Shown one piece after another: positions 36,680-44,255 of a stretch of 64,000 nucleotides of DNA. Both the position numbers and the translations under genes were made by a program. The stretch is from the NCBI RefSeq assembly GCF_900110895.1, contig NZ_FOIQ01000002.1, forward strand, positions 373,810-437,809, in the 5' to 3' direction. Origin of the DNA: Prevotella aff. ruminicola Tc2-24. GTDB taxonomy: Bacteria > Bacteroidota > Bacteroidia > Bacteroidales > Bacteroidaceae. Below the pieces are notes generated by a model. That model made no database searches and was not told the DNA's origin. It saw only the letters and a list, made by a program, of their open reading frames with translations. The stretch's first letter is position 1. Every line of letters starts with the position of its first letter.

Positions 36680-37966
36680 ATGAAACAAGTTACGTGGATA
36701 TCATTGGTTGCATTCTGTGCCATGGTTTTAACAGGCGTGTCCTGTCATCGGGATGTGTTCGACGAGGAGAGATATGAGGAATTGCTTGACAGTGTCTGTC
36801 CTGTAGACTCCATAGACAAGGATCATAGTTGGGTGTTGACAACAGCGAAGGATTTACTTATCATGGTCCCAGAAGGTATGAACGCGGAGAAGGTGCAGAT
36901 ACTGACAGCGAACCCCCGCCAAAGCGGTGATGCCAAACTGGTGGGACAGGTATATGTTACCGATGGAGAGAAAAGGATGATCAGTATCTCCTATCCAAGT
37001 ACGCTTGCCACCCTTTATGCTGCCCTCATTGACCAGAATGGAAAGTATACGTTGGAGGTTTTTTCTCCGGATGAACAGGGTGTCATTACTTTCAGTAATC
37101 CCATTCTTAAAGGTGATGGTATCTCGTATGAACCACAGCCACAGGTATATACATATTGTTTTGAGGAAGAGTATCCTAAACCTGGTGATTATGACTATAA
37201 CGATGTGGTTATGCGTATCTCGCAGGAGCGGACTGGCAAGATGGAGATGCGCTACCATGTGACACTAGCTGCCGTGGGTGCTAGTAAGCAGGTGGGAGCC
37301 TGTCTACGTTTGGTGGATGTGAAGTATGACGATATTGAGAGCGTGTCGACAGTGAATAATATATCGTTCAACGTTACCAATGGTAAGACGATTTCCGACC
37401 AGATGATGTATGTGCTGACAGACAAGTCGCTTTTTGCGAAAGGGCGGCATGATGAGGCTGTACTTAATCTCTTTGTGGATGCCCATTGGGCAACAGGCGA
37501 AGAGTTAGACGACAACTTTGGGATGATTGGACGGAAGAAGTACAATGTGACGAAAAACACGGGTGGTACAGGTCAAATGATGGTCCCTCGTGAGATAACC
37601 TATGTTGTAACATTTAAAGATGAAAAGCTACTGAACAGGTTGTCGCTCGACCAACTAGATCCTTTTATCGTAGAAGAGTTCAACGGCGGGCGTTGGGAGG
37701 TGCATATGTATGAGTACCGAAATGCCCAGGTGCTCTATCCTTATACAGGTGCGAAGATCGCTAAATTACCGTGGGCCTTTAGAATTCCGTCGGGTACATT
37801 CCGCTGGCCTCTTGAAGGCGTGAACATTGGTTTTATTATTAACGGAAGTATTCTTTTCGGAGCCTATGCCACCGAGGGACATTCGTTCGGAGAGTGGGCG
37901 ATGGACCGTAACAGATTCCTGGACTGGTATCTTGACAAATACGCAACCCCTACCCGGGTTTTCTAA
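36680..37966 (+). CDS. LruC/DUF4842-type lipoprotein, paralogue 4
   Basis: 428 residues from the ATG at 36680, which starts a lipoprotein signal (LTGVSC, Cys22). A longer frame from 36596 crosses the promoter and is rejected. The cluster N-motif is degenerate (YEELLDSVCPVDSIDKDHSW). The LruC-like region has YDYNDVVMRI, then LAAVGASKQVGACLRL, and the tail RIPSGTFRWPLEGVNIGF with FGEWAMDRNRFLDWYLDKY. It is the only member on the plus strand and converges on paralogue 5, six bases apart. Smaller than the others and without beta repeats. Function unknown. Confidence 0.78.
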   Translation: MKQVTWISLVAFCAMVLTGVSCHRDVFDEERYEELLDSVCPVDSIDKDHSWVLTTAKDLLIMVPEGMNAEKVQILTANPRQSGDAKLVGQVYVTDGEKRMISISYPSTLATLYAALIDQNGKYTLEVFSPDEQGVITFSNPILKGDGISYEPQPQVYTYCFEEEYPKPGDYDYNDVVMRISQERTGKMEMRYHVTLAAVGASKQVGACLRLVDVKYDDIESVSTVNNISFNVTNGKTISDQMMYVLTDKSLFAKGRHDEAVLNLFVDAHWATGEELDDNFGMIGRKKYNVTKNTGGTGQMMVPREITYVVTFKDEKLLNRLSLDQLDPFIVEEFNGGRWEVHMYEYRNAQVLYPYTGAKIAKLPWAFRIPSGTFRWPLEGVNIGFIINGSILFGAYATEGHSFGEWAMDRNRFLDWYLDKYATPTRVF

Positions 37967-37972
37967 TCTCTT

Positions 37973-40273
37973 TTATTCCCAGACGACGGTTCTGTTGACG
38001 GCGGCGTTGGTGCTGTCGTACCAATCGACGTTACTTTGCATGTTGGCACCCCAGTTGCTGAACTGCGGATAAGCAATGCCGATATTTGTGCCCTCGATAG
38101 GCCAGAACCAACGACTCCTGACATCACCGTTGATGACGATAAATAATGGTGCTTCGCCAGATCTGACATCTGGTTTTAGGAGTGTTACCTTGCCGTTAGT
38201 ATCCTCGGTCTGTATGGAAAAAGGCAGTTGGTCGATTCTATTGTCGGCAGCGTTGAATGTAATTGTTCCAAACTTACGAAACACACGTGGTACATCGGTC
38301 ACGTTAATAGGTGTCGTGACGGCCGTTCCGATGGTGGCATGTATCTCATTGCCAAACACCTCGTTGTTGTATAGCACGTTGGTCTTGATGGTGTTGCCCA
38401 CGCACATAATCTGAACGGTGGATGTATAGGTGTTATCACCGTTGTCGATAGGTGTATTGACACGTAGCACGAGATCATTAAAATCGTAGTCTTTTGTCTT
38501 GTCTTCTAACGTTTCGAAGGCATAGTACACACAGTTGTTGGAAGGTGTGGTTACACTTTCCTTCCGGAATCTGGCGATTCCCGTATAGGTATAGGAGGGT
38601 GATGTACTGTAGAGGCATGTTTGTCGGAGACTTTCCACACCTGAGGCATGCGGTGCCAGTTCTTTATTCCATTCGAAATTGTTTTTGTCGTTGTTATCGG
38701 TTGTCCATTGATAGTTTTCAGTGTTAAGGATTCGTCCTTCATAGCCATTGAACCAATGGTAGAGCATATACAAATTATAGAAACCGGAGAAGGAGGTTTG
38801 CAGTTTGCCAGTACCGATGCCTTTGATGGAACTATCCCAAATGTTCATTGCACCATTGTCGAACACGGTCGGGAATTTCTGTGGTGTGATAAGTTCCACA
38901 TGATCAAGCATATATGTTCCGGGTTGACCGTCGGTGGTTGTGCAATAACTGCAGCCTGAAATCTTGAAGATTGCATTGCTTTGATAGTTGTCACCAGTGG
39001 GTCCCCATACTCCAAAATTGTTGATGCTCACATCGCCTAGACAATTCAGATAGGCTGCATTGCCCATATAGAGAACTTTATCACCGTTGCTGCTGCCATT
39101 GAGGGTTAGAGCATCACATTCGGTATAGCTCCCGTCATCCATCAGGGAGCTACTGCTCAACTGCAACGGACCGTTAACTTTTAGGTAGCCACCATTCTGG
39201 ATGGCTAGATTATTACCATTGAACTGTGTAAGGTAGGTATAGCCTCGGTTGATAAGATTGCCATTCTGACCGTTAGCATCAATTGAAGAGGTTATACTTG
39301 TGGTTGTGATAATTGGATTACCGATGGTGCCGATATTATACAGAAGACCGCCAGAGAGAAGGAGGTTATTGACCATGATCGTTCCCCCATTATAGTGGTA
39401 CTCGCTCTCGTTGTCGGTGAACTCGACGCTTCCTTCTCCACTGATTTTTCCACCGGGTAGGACATAGATAGCACCCGACTTGCTGTTACTGCCGAGTGAT
39501 TTCGTAGTGAGCTTATAGTCTTTTGGAATAACCACTTCACCTCCATCGCCGATGATAAGTACGTTGCCGTTGGAGATCTGTTGGTTCATGCTTAGCGTCC
39601 ACTGACTGGTGACGTAGAGCGACTGTCCCTCATAGAGGGCCAGGTTGGGAATGAAACCCGTGTAATCGGAGCTGAGTCTCATGTGCATCGCCTCTCCATT
39701 TGCTTGGTCCATGACATCGGTAACCTCCGGCAATGTACCAGTGATATAGTGCGTCAGATTGGGTCTTTCCTTTTCCGTAATGCTCCACCTGTTGCCGCCG
39801 ATTGGAATGATGTTGGTCGTCGTGTCGGGAATCTTTCCCGTGAAGGTCAATTCTGTATCTGTGGTGCTTATAGGGAACGGCCGACAGACGGCATGTCCGT
39901 CACTGTCATAACAGGCGGCATAGAATAATCCTGTATTGGCGGGTTTGGTAACATAGATGGTCTTTGATGTTCCGGATTTTACCTTAGCCATGCCGATATA
40001 AAGAGCCTTTGTGTCGTAAAGTGGTGGTGTCTGAAAGATATAGACGGTATAGTCAGCGGTGTTACCGAAGTCGACAATAATCTTCACAGGCACGCTGACA
40101 ACGGTACTCCACGTCTGATGGGTATCAATCGCCTTGCCACCCATAACGAATGTTCTGAAATTCTCAGTGAATTCCTCGTCTCCTGATAATCCGGATTCTT
40201 TTGAGCACCCAGTTGCCATCAGACATAAGAAAGCGGCAACCCCACATTTTATCCACTCCTTTTTTTTCATCAT
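37973..40273 (-). CDS. LruC/DUF4842-type lipoprotein with long beta-repeat domain, paralogue 5
   Basis: 766 residues. Lipobox LMATGC gives Cys23 (or Cys22 from the second ATG). A degenerate cluster motif reads FRTFVMGGKAIDTHQTWS. Residues about 200-470 are beta-repeat rich (GDGGEVVIPKDYKLTTKSLG, AIYVLPGGKISGEGSVEF, MVNNLLLSGGLLYNIGTI), like paralogue 3. The LruC-like domain has DYDFNDLVLRV, then a tail with WFWPIEGTNIGIAYPQFSNW. Its start is only 18 bp after the 3' end of a tRNA gene on the same strand, and no promoter lies between, so it may be read from the tRNA promoter. Function unknown. Confidence 0.78.
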   Translation of the reverse strand: MMKKKEWIKCGVAAFLCLMATGCSKESGLSGDEEFTENFRTFVMGGKAIDTHQTWSTVVSVPVKIIVDFGNTADYTVYIFQTPPLYDTKALYIGMAKVKSGTSKTIYVTKPANTGLFYAACYDSDGHAVCRPFPISTTDTELTFTGKIPDTTTNIIPIGGNRWSITEKERPNLTHYITGTLPEVTDVMDQANGEAMHMRLSSDYTGFIPNLALYEGQSLYVTSQWTLSMNQQISNGNVLIIGDGGEVVIPKDYKLTTKSLGSNSKSGAIYVLPGGKISGEGSVEFTDNESEYHYNGGTIMVNNLLLSGGLLYNIGTIGNPIITTTSITSSIDANGQNGNLINRGYTYLTQFNGNNLAIQNGGYLKVNGPLQLSSSSLMDDGSYTECDALTLNGSSNGDKVLYMGNAAYLNCLGDVSINNFGVWGPTGDNYQSNAIFKISGCSYCTTTDGQPGTYMLDHVELITPQKFPTVFDNGAMNIWDSSIKGIGTGKLQTSFSGFYNLYMLYHWFNGYEGRILNTENYQWTTDNNDKNNFEWNKELAPHASGVESLRQTCLYSTSPSYTYTGIARFRKESVTTPSNNCVYYAFETLEDKTKDYDFNDLVLRVNTPIDNGDNTYTSTVQIMCVGNTIKTNVLYNNEVFGNEIHATIGTAVTTPINVTDVPRVFRKFGTITFNAADNRIDQLPFSIQTEDTNGKVTLLKPDVRSGEAPLFIVINGDVRSRWFWPIEGTNIGIAYPQFSNWGANMQSNVDWYDSTNAAVNRTVVWE

Positions 40274-40291
40274 AAAATGCTCGGCTTAGAA

Positions 40292-40368
40292 TGGTGGACC
40301 AGCCAGGGCTTGAACCTGGGACCTCCAGATTATGAGTCTGTTGCTCTAACCAACTGAGCTACAAGTCC
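40292..40368 (-). tRNA. tRNA with CAT anticodon (tRNA-Met elongator, possibly tRNA-Ile2)
   Basis: 77 nt with encoded CCA. Cloverleaf: acceptor GGACTTG/CTGGTCC with one T-T mismatch and one G-T pair, D-stem GCTC/GAGC, anticodon loop CTCATAA, T-arm CCAGG-TTCAAGC-CCTGG, discriminator A. The CAT anticodon fits elongator Met or lysidine-modified Ile2; a pairing-based choice is not secure. Its promoter is at 40382-40413. Confidence 0.93.
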
Positions 40369-40381
40369 GGGATTTGGGTTG

Positions 40382-40413
40382 CAAAGTTACAAGAAATTCA
40401 TGAAATATCCAAA
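40382..40413 (-). promoter_or_regulatory. Promoter of the tRNA(CAT) gene
   Basis: CAAAGTTA at 40382-40389 (TAACTTTG on minus) and CAAA at 40410-40413 (TTTG) are 20 bp apart; the tRNA begins 13 bp downstream. Confidence 0.6.
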
Positions 40414-40452
40414 TAAAAACGGGCTTTTTACTCGAAATTCTGTAATTATTCG

Positions 40453-40460
40453 TAACTTTG
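40453..40460 (+). promoter_or_regulatory. -7 box of ribF, nearly leaderless
   Basis: TAACTTTG ends 7 bases before the ribF ATG. The -33 element is weak. The mRNA would start within a few bases of the start codon. Confidence 0.5.
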
Positions 40461-40467
40461 CACTCCG

Positions 40468-41415
40468 ATGAAGACGATTTGGTTGAACCAGGAAGAAAAG
40501 ATTCTCTCTCCCACCGTGGCGACAGTCGGGGTGTTCGATGGTGTGCACCGTGGGCACCAACAGTTAATTGGGCTGGTGGTTGAGAAAGCGCGGACACAGA
40601 GTCTCACTTCTGTGGTGATAACCTTCGACCGTCAGCCACGACAAATATTGGATCCGACATTCCAACCGCAGGTGTTGACCACCCTAGATGAGAAGATAGC
40701 GGTGGTAGAGGGGCTTGGGGTAGACTATTTTGTCGTACTTCCTTTCACGAAAGAAACGGCCGCTTTGTCGGCACGTTCTTTTATGCAACAGATACTTCGT
40801 GATCAACTCTGTGTAGAAACGCTTATCACAGGCTATGATCACCGTTTTGGCAAGAATCGGTCGGAGGGTTTTGATGACTATGTTCGCTATGGTCGGGAAC
40901 TTGGCATGCAGGTGTGTCGTGGCGAGGCTGTGTTGATGGATGGAGGCCAGCGGACGATCAGTTCATCGGTAATTCGAGACCTGTTGTTGGAGGGAAAGGT
41001 GGAACTGATGCCGTCGTGCCTGACACGACCTTATCAGTTGAGTGGCAAGGTGACACAGGGCGAACATATTGGTCGGTGTCTTGGTTTTCCTACAGCTAAT
41101 CTTACGCTCGATGATCCCTGTAAACTGATTCCGGAAGCAGGTGTCTATGCCGTATGGGCAGCGCTGGAGGGTGATGGTCGGGTATGGGCAGCGATGATGA
41201 ATATCGGAAAGCGCCCAACATTCAATGGTCAACGACAGACATTGGAGGTAAATCTCTTCGACTTCGAGGGTGACCTCTATGGCCAGACTCTCAGCGTGTC
41301 GTTCGTAATGCGTCTTCGTGCAGAACGTTTCTTCGATACACCAGAGGCTTTGAAAACTCAGTTGTTTGAGGATAGACGGATGGCAGAGACGGTGTTGGGC
41401 GTGAAAGAAAGATGA
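40468..41415 (+). CDS. ribF: Bifunctional riboflavin kinase/FMN adenylyltransferase
   Basis: 315 residues, standard RibF length. The N-terminal nucleotidyltransferase has TVGVFDGVHRGHQQLI (GxFDGxHxGH) and the ISSSVIRDLLLEGKV region. The C-terminal flavokinase has GRCLGFPTANLTLDD (the PTAN motif) and GVYAVWA, then NIGKRPTFNG. It makes FMN from riboflavin and ATP, then FAD, in the cytoplasm. The CPBP protease gene starts 9 bp downstream, likely co-transcribed. FMN supply matters for the flavodiiron and flavodoxin proteins in this window, though they are not adjacent. Confidence 0.96.
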   Translation: MKTIWLNQEEKILSPTVATVGVFDGVHRGHQQLIGLVVEKARTQSLTSVVITFDRQPRQILDPTFQPQVLTTLDEKIAVVEGLGVDYFVVLPFTKETAALSARSFMQQILRDQLCVETLITGYDHRFGKNRSEGFDDYVRYGRELGMQVCRGEAVLMDGGQRTISSSVIRDLLLEGKVELMPSCLTRPYQLSGKVTQGEHIGRCLGFPTANLTLDDPCKLIPEAGVYAVWAALEGDGRVWAAMMNIGKRPTFNGQRQTLEVNLFDFEGDLYGQTLSVSFVMRLRAERFFDTPEALKTQLFEDRRMAETVLGVKER

Positions 41416-41424
41416 AAAAGAGAT

Positions 41425-42186
41425 ATGAAAAGAGCGTTATTATACTCACTCGTGTTCATAGCCATCAAGTTGGTGGCTGCTAATATGTTTCTTATGCTCT
41501 GGCGTCTGACAGGCGGTCAGGGACAGATGATGAGTACATCGTTTATGTTGGTGACCCTGACTGTAACGGATGTGCTGATTATCTGTATGTTCTTGTGGAT
41601 GAGGTGGAGCGAGTTGTCTAGACATTGGGTGCGTACACGTCCGTGGAACGTTCTCTTTTGGTGTGTATTGGCAGCCTTGGGGGCTATCATCCCTTCTGTA
41701 TGGCTACAGGAGCAAATGCCAGATTTGCCGAATATTGTGGAGGAACAGATGGGCATCATTATGAAGGAGCGATGGGGTTATGTGGTGGTTGGATTATTGG
41801 CTCCGTTAGGCGAAGAATTGGTGTTCCGTGGTGCAGTCCTAAGGGTTTTGCTTCGTGTGAGGGCTAACTCGTGGATAGCTATCGGTATCTCAGCCGTTCT
41901 TTTCGCACTGATTCACATGAATCCTGCACAGATGCCACATGCATTCCTGATCGGTCTGCTGTTAGGATGGATGTATTATCGTACAGATAGTATTGTTCCT
42001 GGAGTGGTCTATCATTGGGTGAATAATACGGTGGTGTACGTGGTCTACAATTTCTTTCCCGATCCGTCGCTGACACTTAACGATCTATTTGGTGATAACA
42101 GTCACACGGTCCAAATGGCATTGCTGTTCTCAATGTGTATTTTCCTTCCTTCGCTGTACCAACTGAATGAAAGACTTCGGAAATAG
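41425..42186 (+). CDS. CPBP-family intramembrane glutamic/metallo-endopeptidase
   Basis: 253 residues with about six to seven membrane segments. The CPBP (Rce1-like) motifs are APLGEELVFRGAVLRVLL (EExxxR), FALIHMNPAQMPHAFLIGLL (second motif with His) and GVVYHWVNNT (third motif). Family members include CAAX prenyl proteases and bacteriocin-immunity or maturation proteins; in Bacteroidota most are uncharacterised. Located directly after ribF and followed by a hairpin at 42201-42240. Confidence 0.9.
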   Translation: MKRALLYSLVFIAIKLVAANMFLMLWRLTGGQGQMMSTSFMLVTLTVTDVLIICMFLWMRWSELSRHWVRTRPWNVLFWCVLAALGAIIPSVWLQEQMPDLPNIVEEQMGIIMKERWGYVVVGLLAPLGEELVFRGAVLRVLLRVRANSWIAIGISAVLFALIHMNPAQMPHAFLIGLLLGWMYYRTDSIVPGVVYHWVNNTVVYVVYNFFPDPSLTLNDLFGDNSHTVQMALLFSMCIFLPSLYQLNERLRK

Positions 42187-42200
42187 AATCTCGAAATGTT

Positions 42201-42240
42201 GAAATGGGCTGCTTCCAATAGTTCGGAGGCAGCCCATTTC
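42201..42240 (+). terminator. Hairpin after the CPBP protease gene
   Basis: A perfect 12 bp stem (42201-42212 with 42229-42240), extended by a few inner pairs, lies 14 bp after the stop. T-run absent. Confidence 0.65.
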
Positions 42241-42343
42241 ATATCATTGGTATTAGGGAAAAAGATTTGAGAGAATGGGGAACTTCACAGTTTCCTTTTG
42301 TTTTAATAACTGATTATTTATATATAGAAAGCATAGAAAAATC

Positions 42344-42823
42344 TTATTCGTAATAACTTGCCGGCTCCGAGGCACTCACCTTTGTACTATCGCTTAGGTT
42401 CTCGGCTTGAATGGTGCCCAGTACGTTGACAGAATCGCCTTTCTGTTCATGGAATTTGGCATAGGCATCTTTTGGGTCATCCCAACCACGATCCCAAGGA
42501 GCCTGAGCAGCATTGCCGAGGGTCAGAATGATAGCTACGATGGCTGCAGCCTTAAACAACGGCATCAGACGACTTGTCAGACTGATGGTCTTGCTCTTGG
42601 GGGCTTCCTCGCCGATCATCTCCAGCATCTTCACATCGAAATCATCACCTAGAGGTTCTTCTTTCTGAAACTCGCAGGAAAAAAGAAACTGATACTTTCG
42701 GATGTTCTCCGGAAGGTCTGGCATCTCCTGACTGAAGAATGCACGCAGGATAGACTCCTCCTGCAGAGTGGTTTCACACTGCCAGTAACGTTCTAGTAAT
42801 TGTTCGATATACTTATAGTCCAT
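42344..42823 (-). CDS. Single-pass membrane protein coupled to the sigma factor (putative anti-sigma)
   Basis: 159 residues. A cytoplasmic N-terminal part (about 1-85) begins MDYKYIEQLLERYWQCETT. One membrane helix, about 88-104 (LFKAAAIVAIILTLGNAA), is followed by a 50-residue Asp/Ser-rich periplasmic tail. No ZAS zinc motif and no FecR domain was seen. Its start overlaps the sigma factor's last codons by 11 bases, implying translational coupling, the usual arrangement of a sigma/anti-sigma pair. The anti-sigma role is inferred from this position and topology only. Confidence 0.75.
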   Translation of the reverse strand: MDYKYIEQLLERYWQCETTLQEESILRAFFSQEMPDLPENIRKYQFLFSCEFQKEEPLGDDFDVKMLEMIGEEAPKSKTISLTSRLMPLFKAAAIVAIILTLGNAAQAPWDRGWDDPKDAYAKFHEQKGDSVNVLGTIQAENLSDSTKVSASEPASYYE

Positions 42824-43331
42824 ATTTTTCTGTATCTATATATTTTTGTCGAACGGTCTGACGAGCTCGGAAGATGTTAACCTTAACCTGTTCTTCACTG
42901 ATGTCCATGATCGCTGCGATCTCTTTATAACTTTTCTCCTCGAATTCTCTCAGTTGCATGGCTGTGCGTTGCTTTTCCGGGAGTCTGTTAATGAGGCGTT
43001 GTATCAGAAGAATTTTATCTTGCTGCATGGCCTGTTCCTCAGGATTGGATGAGTGATGTGGATCTGGCGCGTCGTAATCTTCCTCTTCTAGAAATTGATT
43101 GAGATTTTCCATCTTGCGTCTTTTGTCGAGTGATAGATGTCGACAGATTGTCAGACAAAAAGCCTCGATTGATTCAATCTCATTCCATTGAGTGCGTCTA
43201 TTCCAAACCTTAATCATGGTCTCCTGTACAATATCTTCTGCCTCTTCCGCGTTGAGAGTGATGCGAAAGGCAAGCCGGTAGAGCTCGTTCTTTAGCGGCA
43301 GGATATCATTTCGGAAACTAATCTTTTTCAT
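42813..43331 (-). CDS. ECF-type RNA polymerase sigma factor
   Basis: 172 residues. Region 2 is LYRLAFRITLNAEEAEDIVQ with ETMIKVWNRR, and region 4 is LPEKQRTAMQLREFEEKSYK with a helix-turn-helix through ISEEQVKVNIFRARQTVRQKY. An acidic linker with a run of Asp/Glu lies between. It directs RNA polymerase to an unknown stimulon. It does not lie beside a SusC gene with a signalling domain, so it is not a typical SusC-regulating sigma. The overlapping downstream gene is the candidate regulator. Confidence 0.92.
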   Translation of the reverse strand: MKKISFRNDILPLKNELYRLAFRITLNAEEAEDIVQETMIKVWNRRTQWNEIESIEAFCLTICRHLSLDKRRKMENLNQFLEEEDYDAPDPHHSSNPEEQAMQQDKILLIQRLINRLPEKQRTAMQLREFEEKSYKEIAAIMDISEEQVKVNIFRARQTVRQKYIDTEKYGL

Positions 43332-43448
43332 CCTCTCTATAATAGAATGACGTTTGAAAACGGGAAAAGTTACAAATAAATAAGAGTTTTTTTACCATGG
43401 ACACAAAGAGCAAAATTATGTTGTTTTTTATGTCCTTGGTGGCTTGGT

Positions 43449-44240
43449 TTATCTGATCGTTGTGCCAGAGGAACTGTCAATAGCTGTAGCAAGGGTGATG
43501 ATTACCTCTTTCACACCGGCATCGATGGCGGAAAGTGCATTCTCAATCTTTGGCAGCATACCTCCGCTAACGGTCCCGTCGGCTTTATAGCGCTCGAAGT
43601 CCGCATGCGTGATGACAGGAATGACAGAATTATCGTCTTCAGGATTGCTGAGCACTCCCTTCTTCTCAAAACAAAAGATGAGTGTCACGTCGTAGTAAGA
43701 CGCCAGAGCCTTGGCGGTCTCACTGGCAATTGTATCAGCATTGGTGTTTAGAATGTTCCCTTGCCCATCGTGGGTCAGTGGGGCCATGACTGGTGTGATG
43801 CCAACCTCAATCAGTCGACTAAGCATCTCACCATTAGCATGGTCAACATCGCCCACGAAGCCGAAATTGACGAGAGTAGAAACCCCGGAGATCGCAACTG
43901 GGGGGCGACGGTGACTACGGATGATATCCATATCGGCGCCAGTAAGGCCGATGGCATTCACTCCATTAGCCTGAAGACGGGCCACAAGATTCTTGTTGAC
44001 AAGTCCCCCATACACCATGGTCACCACACTGAGCATGTCGGCATCGGTGACGCGGCGTCCACCTACCATCTTCGATTCAATGCCGAGAGCTTCTGCTACT
44101 TTTGTAGCCTTGCGGCCACCACCATGTACCAAAACTTTTTTCCCCTCAATTGTACAGAATTTCTTGAGCAATTGGGTGAGTTGGGCATCGTCCTCGACGA
44201 TGGCACCACCTACTTTAACTATCGTGATTTTCTCTTTCAC
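43449..44240 (-). CDS. argB: Acetylglutamate kinase
   Basis: 263 residues. KVGGAIVEDDAQ (nucleotide site lysine and glycines), VHGGGRKATKVAEALGI (substrate GG loop), and the GMLPKIENALSAIDAG segment with SGTTIR at the end mark ArgB. It phosphorylates N-acetyl-L-glutamate, or in Bacteroidota the N-succinyl form, in arginine synthesis. It lies 15 bp after speA as the last gene of topA-aroK-speA-argB; no other arginine genes are present. In Bacteroides the substrate is N-succinylglutamate (general knowledge), so acetyl versus succinyl cannot be settled here. Confidence 0.93.
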   Translation of the reverse strand: MKEKITIVKVGGAIVEDDAQLTQLLKKFCTIEGKKVLVHGGGRKATKVAEALGIESKMVGGRRVTDADMLSVVTMVYGGLVNKNLVARLQANGVNAIGLTGADMDIIRSHRRPPVAISGVSTLVNFGFVGDVDHANGEMLSRLIEVGITPVMAPLTHDGQGNILNTNADTIASETAKALASYYDVTLIFCFEKKGVLSNPEDDNSVIPVITHADFERYKADGTVSGGMLPKIENALSAIDAGVKEVIITLATAIDSSSGTTIR

Positions 44241-44255
44241 TTTTGTGTTTTTTCT

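Noticed and set aside
40270..40420. Attachment-site repeat at the tRNA(CAT) marking an island
   Set aside because: No second copy of the tRNA 3' end and no integrase gene was seen in the window; kept only as a hypothesis.
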